Assembly: GCA_016938655.1 (NCBI GenBank)
Contig: JAFGUG010000066.1
Location: 1 to 64,000 of the forward strand
Reading direction: 5' to 3'
Source: Thiotrichales bacterium
GTDB lineage: Bacteria > Pseudomonadota > Gammaproteobacteria > Thiomicrospirales > Thiomicrospiraceae
Length of the DNA: 64,000 nucleotides
Below the pieces are notes generated by a model, which saw nothing but the letters and a program-made list of their open reading frames with translations, did not search any database and had not been told where the DNA came from. Both the position numbers and the translations under genes were made by a program. Positions 18,113 through 28,754 of the stretch are shown here, piece by piece. Positions within the stretch are counted from its first letter, which is position 1, and each line of letters starts with the position of its first letter.

Positions 18113-20884
18113 ATGGAAAAGCATTTCGACCCGAATACAATTGAAACTAAGTGGTATCAAACCTGGGAAAACAAAGGTTACTTTAAGCCTAAATACGACG
18201 AATCCGATCCTTATACGATTATGATTCCGCCACCCAATGTTACCGGTAGCCTGCACATGGGGCACGCCTTTCAAGATACTATTATGGATACCCTTATCCG
18301 TTATCACCGTATGAAGGGTCACGACACGCTTTGGCAACCAGGCACCGACCACGCCGGTATTGCAACGCAAATGGTGGTAGAACGCCAATTAGCGGCACAA
18401 GGATTAAGCCGTCATGACGTCGGTCGTGAAGATTTTATTAAAAAAATCTGGGAGTGGAAAGAGGAGTCCGGCGGTACGATTACCAAACAGCTTCGTCGCT
18501 TAGGTGCCTCTCCGGACTGGTCTCGCGAACGCTTTACCATGGATGACGGTTTATCGGATGCGGTTAAAGAAGTCTTTGTTCAGTTACACCAAGAAGGCTT
18601 GATCTACCGTGGTAAACGTTTGGTTAACTGGGATCCGGTTCTACACACCGCGGTTTCTGACCTTGAAGTTATCTCAGAAGAAGAACAAGGCAACATGTGG
18701 CATATGCGCTATCCACTCACGGATGGTTCTGGCCACTTAGTGGTTGCGACAACCCGTCCTGAAACCATGTTAGGTGACCAAGCAGTTGCCGTGCATCCAG
18801 AAGATGAGCGTTACAAGCACCTTATTGGTAAAACCATCACCCTACCGTTGGTTGGTCGAGAAATTCCAATTATCGCGGATGACTACGTCGATTTAGAGTT
18901 TGGAACGGGTTGTGTCAAAATCACACCGGCACACGACTTTAACGACTACGAGATGGGTAAACGTCATAACTTACCAATGTTAAACATTTTAACCATCGAC
19001 GCGGCCATTAATGATGAAGCCCCTGAAAAATACCAAGGCCTAGACCGTTTTGAAGCGCGTAAACAGATTATTGCCGACCTTGATGCCTTAGGTTTAATGG
19101 ATGACATTAAACCACATACGCTCATGGTGCCACGCGGTGACCGAACGCATGCAGTAATCGAACCGCTACTAACCGACCAATGGTATGTCGCCGTTGAAAA
19201 ACTGGCTCAACCAGCCATTGACGCAGTTAAAAATGGCGACATCGAATTTGTGCCTAAAAACTGGGAAAACACCTATTTTGAATGGATGAACAATATCCAA
19301 GACTGGTGTATCTCTCGTCAAATTTGGTGGGGACACCGTATTCCGGCTTGGTACGATGAAGACGGCAATATTTATGTTGGTCGTAGCGAAAATGAAGTGC
19401 GTGCCGAAAACAACCTTTCTGCCGACACCAAACTGCGCCAAGATGAAGACGTACTCGACACTTGGTTCAGCTCTGCTTTATGGACGTTCTCTACCCTTGG
19501 CTGGCCTGAAAAGACACCTGAATTAGAAAAGTTCCACCCCACTTCAGTGCTAGTCACCGGTTTTGACATCATCTTCTTCTGGGTTGCCAGAATGATTATG
19601 ATGACCCTTAAATTTACCGGCGAAGTGCCTTTCAAACAAGTCTATGTTCATGGCTTGGTGCGTGATGGTGAAGGTCAAAAAATGTCCAAATCAAAAGGGA
19701 ATGTATTAGACCCAATTGACTTGATTGACGGCATCGATTTAGAAGACCTGGTTAAAAAACGCACTTACGGCATGATGCAACCAGAAAAAGCCGCCAAGAT
19801 TGAAAAATCGACTCGTAAGCAATTTGCGGATGGGATTCCGGCATTTGGTACCGATGCGATGCGCTTTACCTTTGCCTCGCTGGCCTCAACGGGTCGTGAT
19901 ATTCGCTTTGACCTCAACCGTGCTGAAGGTTACCGTAACTTCTGCAACAAGTTGTGGAATGCCACCCGCTATGTTCTTATGAACACTGAAGGCTTTGACA
20001 CCGGCGTAGATGAATCCGCTGTAGCGGAGTTATCGTTAGCTGATCGTTGGATTACCTCTCGCCTGCAAGCCGTTGAAATCGAGGTCGCTAAACATTTCGA
20101 CAGTTACCGCTTTGACTTAGCCGCAACGGCACTGTATGAGTTCACCTGGAATGAGTATTGTGACTGGTATTTAGAACTTGCTAAACCGATTCTAAACAGC
20201 GAACAAAGCAGCGATAACGCCAAACGTGGTACACGTAAAACGTTGGTTCGCGTACTCGAGACCTTACTGCGTTTACTGCACCCAATTATCCCCTTTATTA
20301 CCGAAGAAGCGTGGCAAGCGGTTGCGCCATTGGCTGGCAAAACCAACGACACTATTATGCTTGAACCTTACCCACTGGCTGACGAATCAAAAATTGATGC
20401 AGACGCCGTTGCCGAACTTGAGTGGGTTAAACAGGTGATTGTTGGCGTGCGTAAAATTCGTTCTGAAATGGACATAGCACCAAGCAAAGCCCTACCCGTT
20501 CTGCTTGCAGGCTTAAACGAAAACGACCAGGCCTGGTTAAATAACAACCGAGTATTCTTGCAAACCTTGGCAAAATTAGAGAGCGTGACGGTACTAGACA
20601 ACGAAGACGACGCACCCGATTCTGCGGTAAGTTTGGTCAGTGAAATGAAAGTACTTATCCCAATGGCAGGCCTCATCGACAAAGATGCCGAACTGGCTCG
20701 TCTGGATAAAGAGATGAGCAAATTACAAGGTGAAATTAAACGCCTTGGTGGCAAGTTAAGCAATGCGGGCTTTGTCGCTAAAGCACCAGAAGCGGTGGTT
20801 GCCATGGAGCGTGAAAAATTGGCTGGCTACGAAACTGCCCTAAACAACTTAAAGGAACAGCATGAAAAAATTCAACAGCTTTAA
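18113..20884 (+). CDS. valS: Valyl-tRNA synthetase
   Basis: Class I enzyme charging tRNA-Val. The 923 residues contain the HIGH-type motif ([15 protein letters not shown], near 45), the editing domain with [11 protein letters not shown] (about 200), the [15 protein letters not shown] stretch, the KMSKS loop ([10 protein letters not shown], near 525), the anticodon-binding domain, and the C-terminal coiled-coil arm ([24 protein letters not shown]) usual for ValS. ATG 18113 follows AAGAGATC. Its 3' end overlaps the next gene by 23 bases, which suggests coupled translation. Confidence 0.98.
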   Translation: MEKHFDPNTIETKWYQTWENKGYFKPKYDESDPYTIMIPPPNVTGSLHMGHAFQDTIMDTLIRYHRMKGHDTLWQPGTDHAGIATQMVVERQLAAQGLSRHDVGREDFIKKIWEWKEESGGTITKQLRRLGASPDWSRERFTMDDGLSDAVKEVFVQLHQEGLIYRGKRLVNWDPVLHTAVSDLEVISEEEQGNMWHMRYPLTDGSGHLVVATTRPETMLGDQAVAVHPEDERYKHLIGKTITLPLVGREIPIIADDYVDLEFGTGCVKITPAHDFNDYEMGKRHNLPMLNILTIDAAINDEAPEKYQGLDRFEARKQIIADLDALGLMDDIKPHTLMVPRGDRTHAVIEPLLTDQWYVAVEKLAQPAIDAVKNGDIEFVPKNWENTYFEWMNNIQDWCISRQIWWGHRIPAWYDEDGNIYVGRSENEVRAENNLSADTKLRQDEDVLDTWFSSALWTFSTLGWPEKTPELEKFHPTSVLVTGFDIIFFWVARMIMMTLKFTGEVPFKQVYVHGLVRDGEGQKMSKSKGNVLDPIDLIDGIDLEDLVKKRTYGMMQPEKAAKIEKSTRKQFADGIPAFGTDAMRFTFASLASTGRDIRFDLNRAEGYRNFCNKLWNATRYVLMNTEGFDTGVDESAVAELSLADRWITSRLQAVEIEVAKHFDSYRFDLAATALYEFTWNEYCDWYLELAKPILNSEQSSDNAKRGTRKTLVRVLETLLRLLHPIIPFITEEAWQAVAPLAGKTNDTIMLEPYPLADESKIDADAVAELEWVKQVIVGVRKIRSEMDIAPSKALPVLLAGLNENDQAWLNNNRVFLQTLAKLESVTVLDNEDDAPDSAVSLVSEMKVLIPMAGLIDKDAELARLDKEMSKLQGEIKRLGGKLSNAGFVAKAPEAVVAMEREKLAGYETALNNLKEQHEKIQQL

Positions 20885-21563
20885 ATCTATTGCATTGGCT
20901 CCTGCTCTAGTGCTTGCCGTTGGGCTTGCCGTGCAGCCTGCTTATGCAGAGGATTCAGCCGCGGGTAGCACACGCTACATTACCGATTCCATCGAGATTC
21001 CATTACGTAGTGGTGCATCGCTTAAATACCGAATCAAACGAATGGTGCCTTCTGGCACCGAAGTTAAAATCCTGGAAGTGGATCAGGCTGGTTGGGCAAA
21101 AATCCTCTATAAAGGATCGGAAGGCTGGTTACCTGCCAACCTACTTGAGAACCAACCGGTTGCCAAAGACCGCTTAGCCACCCAGATTCAGAAAACCTCA
21201 TCGGTTGAAGCGAAGTTTAACGACTTAAAGCTTGAATTAAGCACCCTGCAAACCCGTTTTGATGAGACCAGCACTGAGTTAAAAAACATCAAGCAAGAGA
21301 AGTTTGAAATCACTCAGGAGTTGAACCGACTCAAAGACGTATCAAGCAACGCCGTTCAGCTGGACGAACAAAACCAAGCGATGAAGGCACGTCTATCCAA
21401 CCTAGAAGACGAAAATGCCATTATGCGTGAACAGATTGATCAAGCTGAAGACGTGGTCAAACGCCAATGGTTCTTAACTGGTGGGGGCGTCCTGCTTCTT
21501 GGATTACTACTGGGTCGCTTTTTCCGTGTACCCGGAAAGCGTAAAAAATGGGGCGAGTTGTAG
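20862..21563 (+). CDS. SH3-domain membrane protein (YgiM/TIGR04211 type)
   Basis: The 233-residue product has a signal peptide (1-29, ending AYAED), a bacterial SH3 domain (about 35-100: [42 protein letters not shown]), a long coiled coil (about 110-195) and a C-terminal membrane anchor (about 203-222) followed by basic residues. This order is that of the TIGR04211/YgiM family, an envelope protein of uncertain role. The start overlaps the valS end by 23 bases with AAGGA just upstream, so it is translationally coupled to valS. Frame and domains are intact. Confidence 0.88.
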   Translation: MKKFNSFKSIALAPALVLAVGLAVQPAYAEDSAAGSTRYITDSIEIPLRSGASLKYRIKRMVPSGTEVKILEVDQAGWAKILYKGSEGWLPANLLENQPVAKDRLATQIQKTSSVEAKFNDLKLELSTLQTRFDETSTELKNIKQEKFEITQELNRLKDVSSNAVQLDEQNQAMKARLSNLEDENAIMREQIDQAEDVVKRQWFLTGGGVLLLGLLLGRFFRVPGKRKKWGEL

Positions 21564-21595
21564 GTCTTATAAAAAACCTCTCCCCTTAACGACAC

Positions 21596-21620
21596 AAGCC
21601 TCGCAATGCGAGGCTTTTTT
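21596..21620. terminator. Two-way terminator between ygiM-like gene and dsbC
   Basis: AAGCCTCGC pairs with GCGAGGCTT around a short AAT loop, followed by a T run. It lies between converging genes. Confidence 0.9.
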
Positions 21621-21642
21621 ATGTCTGATAAAAAGAAAAAAC

Positions 21643-22395
21643 TTAACGATTCAACAGCTGAATCAACTCTTTTGCCGGCACATAGCCTGGAATCATATCG
21701 CCATTATCCAAAATTAAGTTCGGTGTACCATTTACGCCAAAATACTGCGCTTGCTCCATATGCATGCTGACTGGGTTTTCACACTCTTTTTTAGGCAGCA
21801 TTTTACCGGCCATGGCATCATCCATAGCCTTAGCCGGATTATCCGAGCACCAAGCTGAGACCGCTTTAAAATAGGATGGTGTATTCACACCTGAACGAGG
21901 GTAAGCCATATAACGCACGGTAATACCGGCCTCATTCATGGCTGGAATTTCTTTATGCAACTTATGGCAATACGGGCAATCAATATCCGAGAACACCGTC
22001 ACAACATGCTTCTGCTGACCTTTTGCAGGGTATAGAATCATCGACGATTCAGGCACTTTGGCCATCGCTTCATTTCGCGCCTTCGCCTTGGCCATATCGG
22101 TTAAGTTTTCACGCGTTTCCAAATCAATCAAACTGCCGTTAAACGCATACTTGCCATCCGCAGACATATAGATAACCAAAGGACCAACCGCCACTTCAAA
22201 CATGCCTGGAATCACACTCGACTCAATATTTGCTTGCGGTGCATTGGGGATAATTTTTAGAAGCTGTGCTTGAATAACCTGCTTAACCTCGGGTGTCACC
22301 GCCTGCTTTGTTGATGCAGCTGTTTCAGCCATCACAGCGCCTGAGAACAAGCCTGTTAAAGCCAATCCTAATATTGATTTATGTAAACCGTTCAT
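21643..22395 (-). CDS. dsbC: Periplasmic disulfide isomerase DsbC
   Basis: Periplasmic thiol:disulfide isomerase that corrects wrong disulfide bonds. The start at ATG 22395 gives a good signal peptide (MNGLHKSILGLALTGLFSG, cleavage after AVMA); a longer frame begins 18 codons earlier without a good ribosome site. The 250-residue protein has an N-terminal dimerisation domain and a thioredoxin fold with the active site CPYC (about residues 140-143) and the cis-proline loop GVNGTPNLIL. Two further cysteines (AWCSDN and KKECEN) match the second structural disulfide of DsbC. It is followed upstream by xerD on the same strand, a pairing seen in many gammaproteobacteria. Confidence 0.94.
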   Translation of the reverse strand: MNGLHKSILGLALTGLFSGAVMAETAASTKQAVTPEVKQVIQAQLLKIIPNAPQANIESSVIPGMFEVAVGPLVIYMSADGKYAFNGSLIDLETRENLTDMAKAKARNEAMAKVPESSMILYPAKGQQKHVVTVFSDIDCPYCHKLHKEIPAMNEAGITVRYMAYPRSGVNTPSYFKAVSAWCSDNPAKAMDDAMAGKMLPKKECENPVSMHMEQAQYFGVNGTPNLILDNGDMIPGYVPAKELIQLLNR

Positions 22396-22477
22396 TCTTT
22401 TAAACCTAGTCGAAATTTTTAAAGTTAGTACGATACCACATAAAACCAAGCAATTCTGCCTTGGATTTCATAAGGTT

Positions 22478-23395
22478 TTAGCCGCGCGGATGATGCTGTT
22501 GATGAATCTTATGAAGACGTTCTTTGGCAACGTGGGTATAGATTTGTGTGGTTGATAAATCACTGTGCCCCAAGAGCAGTTGCACCGTTCTTAAATCGGC
22601 GCCGTGGTTTAATAAATGGGTCGCAAAGGCGTGCCGCAGGGTATGCGGGGACAGTTTGCCCGGAATCCCGGCGGCAAACGCCAAGTTTTTAACTCGATGC
22701 CACAACGTCTGTCGTGTCATACTCCGACCAATTCGCGACACAAAAAGCGTCTCAACCCACTTCTGTTTAACCAAAACGGGGCGTGACGATGTTAAGTATT
22801 TCTCAATCCATTCAATCGCCACTTCACCAATCGGCACAATCCGCTCTTTACTGCCTTTACCGGTTACTTGTACCAGGCCTGCTGATAAATTGATTTGCCC
22901 AAAAGGCAGTTCCACCACCTCTGACACACGCAGGCCTGATGCGTACATCAATTCTAAAATCGCTCTATCTCGCAAGCCCAATGGGGTGGTAGTGTCTGGC
23001 GCACAAATCAGATCAACCACTTGCTGTTCACTGATAACAGTCGGAATCGGTTTCGGCAGTTTCGGGGATTTAAGCAACGCGGTAGGGTCAGCATTCAAGT
23101 AGTCAAAACTACTGCCCCATTGATAAAAACGTTTTAAGGTGGATAACAAACGTGCATTGCTTTTATCTTGGCGACCTTGTTGTTGCAAAAAAAACAAAAA
23201 ATCTTCTAAATCGGATTTAGAGGCCTGCTTAAAATCAAAACCGGTCTTTTCCGTTAACCACCAAGATTGGTAAATTTGTAAATCTTTACGGTACGCTGCA
23301 AGGGTATTGGTACTTAAGCCATCATTCACGGCAAGCACGGTTAAAAAGTCGGTAAAGAGTGTGGGAAGTTCACGGGGATATTGGGATTTACTCAT
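22478..23395 (-). CDS. xerD: Site-specific tyrosine recombinase XerD
   Basis: With XerC it resolves chromosome dimers at dif under FtsK control. The 305-residue product has the N-terminal SAM-like core-binding domain and a C-terminal catalytic domain with the full set of residues: R in SGLRVSEV, K in VTGKGSKER, HxxR in HTLRHAFATHLL, H in LLGHSDLSTTQIY, and the tyrosine in the same stretch (TQIYTHV). I start at ATG 23395; an in-frame TTG two codons earlier is also possible. Three copies or part-copies of the AGGCCTG core fall inside it (22874, 22931, 23221). XerC versus XerD is judged by the dsbC linkage and the VAKERLHK tail. Confidence 0.92.
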   Translation of the reverse strand: MSKSQYPRELPTLFTDFLTVLAVNDGLSTNTLAAYRKDLQIYQSWWLTEKTGFDFKQASKSDLEDFLFFLQQQGRQDKSNARLLSTLKRFYQWGSSFDYLNADPTALLKSPKLPKPIPTVISEQQVVDLICAPDTTTPLGLRDRAILELMYASGLRVSEVVELPFGQINLSAGLVQVTGKGSKERIVPIGEVAIEWIEKYLTSSRPVLVKQKWVETLFVSRIGRSMTRQTLWHRVKNLAFAAGIPGKLSPHTLRHAFATHLLNHGADLRTVQLLLGHSDLSTTQIYTHVAKERLHKIHQQHHPRG

Positions 23396-23445
23396 AAGCA
23401 AAGTCTAGCACAGACCATAAACGGGAAGAATATTCAATAGCAAAT

Positions 23446-23467
23446 AAAAAACGCCCAATTAAGGGCG
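23446..23467 (-). terminator. Intrinsic terminator after cobT
   Basis: Read on the minus strand, GCGCCC pairs with GGGCGT around TTAATT and runs into T's, 28 bases after the cobT stop. Confidence 0.85.
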
Positions 23468-23494
23468 CATTCTCGAGTTTTAAGGGATTTGATC

Positions 23495-24679
23495 TTAAAA
23501 CGCTAGAGGTTGGTCAAACGGACACTCAGAATCAACTGGAATCGCTTTAAGTTCTGGCTGTTGTGCAACTAAATGTGCGTGAATTGAGCAGGCCTGCTTA
23601 AGTAGCGGCAAAACCATTAAGGCACCGCTGGCTTGACCCAATTTCATATCAAATTGCAATATGGGATCGACCGCTAAAATTTCTAGCAGCATGGCATGAA
23701 ACTTCTCGGCAGACTGATGTGAAAAGAAGCACCACTCAACCAGTCGAGGGCAGTTACCGCAGATACAAAACAGGGTTTCTGGTACCGAGTATTTACCTAA
23801 ATCCATCAGCATTTCCACCGACTTACAGTGCATTAATTGGTCGTTTCGACTCACTAGGTCAGCTATCCAAGCCGCCACGGTCGACATCAAACCATCAACG
23901 ACAATGGTGATACCCAATTGTGCACAGCGAATGTAAGCACCACACAGTGCAGCAGTTTCGAAGCCCCCTAAATGTTGCAGGATTTTTAGCGGGGAGGTCA
24001 GATGTTCTTGATGCAAAGCCAAAGCCTTCTCAATGACTTCGGCCTTATGGCGCTCACTGCGCATCACCCTTTTTTTACCAATCTCGAGTAATTCCATCAC
24101 CGGCTTACCAGACAACACAGCGGTCATGGCTAACGCAGAGGTGGTATTGGCCACACCCAGTTCACCACTCACAAACAGGTCGGCACCCGCTTCTTTGGCA
24201 CGCTCGGCAGCGGCAATCCCTACTTCTAAAGCGTCGATTAATTGTGCTTGTGTCATGGCGGCTTCAGTAACAAAGTTTTGCGTGCCGTTGGCAATTTTTG
24301 CATCCACAAAATGCTCATTCTTAGACAACGTATCATTCAAACCGACGTCAATGATTTCGTAGGCTGCGTTGGCCTCTTTAATTAAGACATTACTGACCGC
24401 GCGACCAGAACACAAATCAACCACCCATTGACTGCTTTGAGTGGCTTCAAATTCCGAAACCTCTTCTACTGCGACACCATGATCGGCGGCAAACAGGGCC
24501 ACCCAAACCGAGTTGATACTCGGACAGTCGGTCTGTTGATGGCTAGCCAGTTTTAGCACCAACTCATCCAAACGACCCAAAGCGCCCTCTGCTAGACCCG
24601 TTAAGTGTTGCTGCTGCAGGACTTTGGCAATGGTTTCATCATGTAGCTCTTGGTTAACGCAAAAAATATTTTCAATCAT
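23495..24679 (-). CDS. cobT: CobT-family nucleotide:DMB phosphoribosyltransferase-like protein, variant active site
   Basis: CobT attaches the lower base precursor to ribose phosphate in cobamide synthesis. The 394-residue product shows family motifs GALGRLDELV (near 33), ALFAADHGVAVE, the nicotinate-site loop GELGVANTTSA, LKILQHLGGFE and FSHQSAEKFH. It departs from the family at the catalytic position: the usual LGEGxGA is LGQASGA, so the catalytic glutamate is Gln349, and SAEPGH is SAEKFH. It also carries a cysteine group (CICGNCPR) that I do not expect in CobT. It may be a divergent paralogue with altered or lost activity. No other cobalamin gene is nearby. The intact frame argues against decay. 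Family call sure, function less so. Confidence 0.75.
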   Translation of the reverse strand: MIENIFCVNQELHDETIAKVLQQQHLTGLAEGALGRLDELVLKLASHQQTDCPSINSVWVALFAADHGVAVEEVSEFEATQSSQWVVDLCSGRAVSNVLIKEANAAYEIIDVGLNDTLSKNEHFVDAKIANGTQNFVTEAAMTQAQLIDALEVGIAAAERAKEAGADLFVSGELGVANTTSALAMTAVLSGKPVMELLEIGKKRVMRSERHKAEVIEKALALHQEHLTSPLKILQHLGGFETAALCGAYIRCAQLGITIVVDGLMSTVAAWIADLVSRNDQLMHCKSVEMLMDLGKYSVPETLFCICGNCPRLVEWCFFSHQSAEKFHAMLLEILAVDPILQFDMKLGQASGALMVLPLLKQACSIHAHLVAQQPELKAIPVDSECPFDQPLAF

Positions 24680-24802
24680 TTCAACCCTTTGTTCTGTTAA
24701 CGTTGTTTTAATACCGTCTTTGTCGATTGCGGATTATGAATAAGTCGATATAACTTTCATTTACTTTGCAGGGCGCATTTTAGCAAACAAAATTTAAGCT
24801 AA

Positions 24803-24841
24803 CAAAAACGCCCCGTAACTCAAAGAATTACGAGGCGTTTT
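24803..24841 (-). terminator. Terminator of the rpsP-rimM-trmD-rplS operon
   Basis: AAAACGCC and the second stem part CGTAA pair with TTACG and GGCGTTTT. It lies 52 bases after the rplS stop, with a T run on the minus strand. Confidence 0.85.
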
Positions 24842-24892
24842 GTGTACAAGAAAAAGTACTTGAATCGGCTTAAGAGAATTCTCTGAAAACGA

Positions 24893-25237
24893 TTATACTT
24901 TTTCTCTGATACGTGCAGCACGACCAGATAGTTCACGTAGGTAGTATAGTTTCGCACGACGAACTGCACCACGACGCTTAACTTCTACGCTGTCAACTAA
25001 TGGGCTGTAAGTCTGGAAAGTACGCTCTACACCCACACCGTGTGAGATTTTACGAACGATGAAGTTAGAGTTTAGACCACGGTTTTTCTTAGCAATTACA
25101 ACGCCTTCAAAAGCCTGTAAACGCTCGTTTTTACCTTCAACAACTTTAACCTTAACGATGATAGTATCACCTGGGTTAAAAGTCGGTAATTCTTTAGTCA
25201 TCTGTTCTGCTTCAATACGCTTAATGATATCGCTCAT
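24893..25237 (-). CDS. rplS: Ribosomal protein L19
   Basis: Large-subunit protein at the interface with the 30S subunit. The 114 residues match the E. coli length and contain [32 protein letters not shown] and the C-terminal [18 protein letters not shown] start at ATG 25237, preceded by GGAGAG; an upstream TTG lies within that ribosome site and is unlikely. It is the last gene of rpsP-rimM-trmD-rplS and is followed by a strong terminator. Confidence 0.97.
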   Translation of the reverse strand: MSDIIKRIEAEQMTKELPTFNPGDTIIVKVKVVEGKNERLQAFEGVVIAKKNRGLNSNFIVRKISHGVGVERTFQTYSPLVDSVEVKRRGAVRRAKLYYLRELSGRAARIREKV

Positions 25238-25370
25238 TTTTAAGCTCTCCAATCTGTGGCTTTATTCTTTAAAGCCTGAAAATGTTTCTTACATTTTCTT
25301 AGAATCTGTCCAACATAAACTAGCATTGCTAATCAGAGGTTGAACCCAAATTTTTAATAATTACGGATAA

Positions 25371-26051
25371 CTATTTTTTTAATAAGTCAGGACGACGCTG
25401 CTGCGTTCGTTCTAACTTTTGTGCTTGTCGCCAAGCATCAATTTTTGCATGATTCCCTTCCATCAGTAGGTTTGGAACCGCCATGCCATCCACAACCTCA
25501 GGTCGTGTGTAGTGTGGACAATCCAACAAGCCATCTGAAAAAGAGTCTTGTTCTGCTGATTGATTGTGACCGAGTGCGCCTGGAAGCAAGCGAATTGCCG
25601 CATCCATTAACATCATGGCCGGCAGTTCACCACCGCTCACCACAAAATCACCGATACTGATCTCTTCATCAACTTCCGAAATCAGCAAGCGTTCATCCAC
25701 CCCTTCATAACGACCACAAAGCAACGTTACCGACTCTAATTGAGCCAATTGCTCTGCTTTTTCCTGAGTAAGCGGCTGACCTTGGGGGGATAAATACACC
25801 ACGTGTGGCTTTACCGCTTGCTCAGATTTTATGGCCGTTATAGTATCTTTTAGGGGTTGATACATCATCAACATACCCGGCCCACCGCCGTAAGGGCGAT
25901 CATCCACCGTCTTATGTTTATCGGTTGTAAACTGACGAGGATTCCAGGTTTTTATTTGGTATAACTCAGACTGCAGTGCTCGACGACTCACGCCTGACTC
26001 CGTTAATGCACTAAACATTTCCGGAAACAAGGTAATGACATCAAATCTCAC
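25371..26051 (-). CDS. trmD: tRNA (guanine-37-N1)-methyltransferase
   Basis: Makes m1G37 next to the anticodon, preventing frameshifts. The 226-residue product has the trefoil-knot SPOUT motifs [26 protein letters not shown] and [15 protein letters not shown] and the C-terminal [10 protein letters not shown]. The start codon is GTG at 26051, overlapping the rimM stop by 4 bases (GTGA), which implies coupled translation. Slightly shorter than E. coli TrmD at the C-terminus, but all catalytic motifs are in place. Confidence 0.97.
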   Translation of the reverse strand: MRFDVITLFPEMFSALTESGVSRRALQSELYQIKTWNPRQFTTDKHKTVDDRPYGGGPGMLMMYQPLKDTITAIKSEQAVKPHVVYLSPQGQPLTQEKAEQLAQLESVTLLCGRYEGVDERLLISEVDEEISIGDFVVSGGELPAMMLMDAAIRLLPGALGHNQSAEQDSFSDGLLDCPHYTRPEVVDGMAVPNLLMEGNHAKIDAWRQAQKLERTQQRRPDLLKK

Positions 26052-26587
26052 TGGTCTGTGTCCGCCTCGTCAGCTTCCACAATCCAATCGACTACAATCT
26101 TTTTGTTTTCTCTGTCTACAGATAGGATAAATTCTTCCATGACAAATGGAATCAAATCACCATGCTCGCCTTCAACACGCATCACATCATGTGCGCCTGT
26201 TTCCAGCATGCCAGTGACCTCTCCTAATAACACACCCTCTTGAGTGCTGACTTGGCAGCCAATTAAGTCTACCCAGTACAACTCATCGCTCGGGTTAACG
26301 AGCTGAGTGCGATCAATCGCGATTTCACATCCCATGTATTCACGGGCGACATCACGATCGTTGACGTTTTCAAGCAAGGCAACCAAGGTTTTACCACCCG
26401 ACTGCACTTTACTATCCACGACTTTAATTTGTTTCCACTCGCCTTGGCAACGAATCCACCAAGGTGAGTAGCTCAAGATATTGGCTCGAGGTTCGGTATG
26501 AGAAAAAATTTTTACCCAACCTTGTACCCCGAAAATGCCATTTATTTGGCCAACAATGAGTTTTTCTGCTGTTTGACTTTCAGACAT
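26048..26587 (-). CDS. rimM: 16S rRNA processing protein RimM
   Basis: Ribosome assembly factor that binds S19 and helps mature the 30S head. The 179 residues show the N-terminal RimM barrel ([22 protein letters not shown]) and the C-terminal PRC-barrel ([36 protein letters not shown]). It lies between rpsP and trmD with a 4-base overlap to trmD, the standard order. The tail is acidic. Confidence 0.96.
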   Translation of the reverse strand: MSESQTAEKLIVGQINGIFGVQGWVKIFSHTEPRANILSYSPWWIRCQGEWKQIKVVDSKVQSGGKTLVALLENVNDRDVAREYMGCEIAIDRTQLVNPSDELYWVDLIGCQVSTQEGVLLGEVTGMLETGAHDVMRVEGEHGDLIPFVMEEFILSVDRENKKIVVDWIVEADEADTDQ

Positions 26588-26620
26588 CGATTATTGACCT
26601 AACTTGAGTGACGGCTTTAA

Positions 26621-26857
26621 TTAAGCTTTCTTAACTAGGCTTTTAACACGAGGACTCATTTGAGCACCTTGCGCAACCCAGTAATCAAGACGCGCCTGAT
26701 CTAAACGAAGCTTCTCTTCATTTCCACGAGCAACAGGGTTAAAGAAACCAACTTGTTCAATGAAACGACCGGTTGTGCTGTTACGCTGATCAGCAACCAC
26801 TAACTTGTAAAAAGGACGCTTTTTTGAACCACCACGGGCTAAACGGACTACTACCAT
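26621..26857 (-). CDS. rpsP: Ribosomal protein S16
   Basis: Small-subunit assembly protein. The 78-residue product starts [23 protein letters not shown] and includes [14 protein letters not shown] and [13 protein letters not shown], all S16 hallmarks. ATG 26857 follows GGAG; an upstream TTG inside the ribosome site is rejected. It heads the rpsP-rimM-trmD-rplS operon, so the promoter should lie in 26870-27040. Confidence 0.97.
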   Translation of the reverse strand: MVVVRLARGGSKKRPFYKLVVADQRNSTTGRFIEQVGFFNPVARGNEEKLRLDQARLDYWVAQGAQMSPRVKSLVKKA

Positions 26858-27040
26858 TTTATTCTCCAATAATTTAAATCAGGCGATGAAGAGAACTCTC
26901 TTCAACAATGTCTTCTATTAGAAATCGATCCGATTTCTTATTAATTCAGCCTACATCTAGGCGAAAAGCGAAATTATACAGACAATAAACAACTTATTCA
27001 ATTAGTTAACCGACTATTTTAGTTAAAAATTCAATCTCGA

Positions 27041-27066
27041 AAAGTAAGCAGGCCTGCACACTTTTA
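27041..27066. repeat. Dispersed AGGCCT-palindrome repeat copy (ffh-rpsP gap)
   Basis: The core AGCAGGCCTGC (27047-27057) is flanked by AAAGTA on the left and ACACTTTT on the right, so both arms carry the A(C/G)TTT-type extension and form a nearly complete longer palindrome. It lies between the ffh terminator and the rpsP promoter region. Confidence 0.75.
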
Positions 27067-27093
27067 AATGCCCGTAGTGAAACCATTCGACAT

Positions 27094-27120
27094 AAAAAAA
27101 CCACTTGTTTGACCAAGTGG
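27094..27120 (-). terminator. Intrinsic terminator after ffh
   Basis: Read on the minus strand, CCACTTG pairs with CAAGTGG around a six-base loop and is followed by seven T. It lies about 50 bases after the ffh stop. Confidence 0.88.
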
Positions 27121-27169
27121 CTCTTTTAGACTTAAATTTATGTCGGCTTCACCGAACTTAAGCGTTTAT

Positions 27170-28555
27170 TTAATGCATACCAGGCGGCATGCCTCCCATA
27201 CCGCCCATGCCCGGTGGTAACTTACCGGCAAGACCGCGCATCATATTCTTCATTCCGCCGCCTTTCATTTTCTTCATCATCTTCTGCATCTGGGTAAACT
27301 GCTTCAACAACTTGTTAACATCTTGAACCGAGGTTCCCGATCCCATTGCTATTCGACGCTTTCGTGAGCCTTTGATAACCGTTGGGAAAGCACGCTCTTG
27401 ACGGGTCATTGATTTAATAATGGCTTCTAAACGACGGAAGTCTTTTTCAGCTTGATCGCCATTAACCTGACCTTTCAACGCGCCCATACCGGGCATTTTG
27501 CCTAATAAGCCGCCAACACCACCCATATTTTGAATTTGCTGAAGCTGTTCTAAAAAGTCTTCTAAATCAAACTGGCCCGATTTCTGAATCTTTTTAGCAA
27601 ACTTCTCCGCTTTCACTTTATCAATTTTGGCTTCCGCTTCATCGATTAAGCTCAGTACGTCGCCCATCCCTAAAATGCGACCCGCCATTCGGTCAGGGTG
27701 GAACGTCTCTAACGCATCTGTTTTTTCACCAGAACCAATAAACTTAATCGGTTTGCCAGTGATTTCACGAATCGATAACGCCGCACCGCCACGAGCATCA
27801 CCATCCGTTTTGGTTAAGATAACACCGGTCAGTGGTAACGCATCATTAAAGGCTTTAGCGGTATTGGCCGCATCTTGTCCAGTCATAGAATCGACAACGA
27901 ACAAAGTTTCACATGGATTGATGTTGCTGTGCAGGTGTTTAATCTCCTGCATCATGTCTTCGTCAATCGCTAAACGCCCGGCTGTATCCAAAATAAGCAC
28001 GTCCACAAACTGGCGTTTAGCAGCTTGATGCGCAGCTTGTGCAATGTCAACTGGATCTTGATCGGCAGAGGAAGGGAAGAATAGAACATCAACTTGCTCT
28101 GCCAACGTTTCTAGCTGTTTGATCGCTGCAGGACGATACACATCGGCAGAAACCACCATGACCTTTTTCTTTTGACGCTCTTTAAGCATCTTGGCCAACT
28201 TACCAACCGAGGTGGTTTTACCCGCCCCTTGTAAACCGGCCACCATAATGACCGCAGGCGGCTCAACATTAAAGTTAAGCGGCTCCGCTTCTTGACCCAT
28301 GACTTCGGTTAATTGGTCACGAACCACTTTAATAAAAGCTTGCCCAGGATTTAAGCTGGTTGACACTTCTTGTCCAACTGCACGCTCTTGAACCTTGGCA
28401 ATAAAGCTTTTAACAACCGGCAAAGCGACGTCGGCTTCTAACAACGCACGGCGCACATCACGCAAGGCGTCTTTAATATTGCTCTCGGTTAAACGACCTT
28501 GGCCTTTAATGGCTTTAAAGGTTTTCGTTAAACGTTCTGATAGATTATCAAACAT
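27170..28555 (-). CDS. ffh: Signal recognition particle GTPase Ffh
   Basis: Binds 4.5S RNA and signal sequences of nascent membrane proteins and docks them at FtsY. The 461 residues have the N-domain helices, the G-domain with GLQGAGKTTSVGKLA, DTAGRLAID, TKTDGDARGGAALS and GSGEKTDALE, and the methionine-rich M-domain ending with MQKMMKKMKGGGMKNMM and a Gly/Met-rich tail. The gene order ffh next to rpsP operon and, diverging, ypjD-corB is conserved in gammaproteobacteria. Confidence 0.98.
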   Translation of the reverse strand: MFDNLSERLTKTFKAIKGQGRLTESNIKDALRDVRRALLEADVALPVVKSFIAKVQERAVGQEVSTSLNPGQAFIKVVRDQLTEVMGQEAEPLNFNVEPPAVIMVAGLQGAGKTTSVGKLAKMLKERQKKKVMVVSADVYRPAAIKQLETLAEQVDVLFFPSSADQDPVDIAQAAHQAAKRQFVDVLILDTAGRLAIDEDMMQEIKHLHSNINPCETLFVVDSMTGQDAANTAKAFNDALPLTGVILTKTDGDARGGAALSIREITGKPIKFIGSGEKTDALETFHPDRMAGRILGMGDVLSLIDEAEAKIDKVKAEKFAKKIQKSGQFDLEDFLEQLQQIQNMGGVGGLLGKMPGMGALKGQVNGDQAEKDFRRLEAIIKSMTRQERAFPTVIKGSRKRRIAMGSGTSVQDVNKLLKQFTQMQKMMKKMKGGGMKNMMRGLAGKLPPGMGGMGGMPPGMH

Positions 28556-28754
28556 CTATTTCTCTCCAAAATAGACTGCCGACCTTTTAAATAGCGATTT
28601 ATACTTAATCTGCTTGGCGACAGTCTTCTATTCAAACTGTAATTCCGCTATTATAACGGAATAATTTGCTCAATAGTTGGGCATATCTAATTGGGTTTAA
28701 GACCTTAATTAGAGGGATTTACTCATTTCAATTCAGGTTATTTAAGGTCACCTT

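Noticed and set aside
24680..24892. Cobalamin riboswitch before cobT
   Set aside because: The gap has the rplS terminator but no B12-box-like conserved word or matching structure that I could see.
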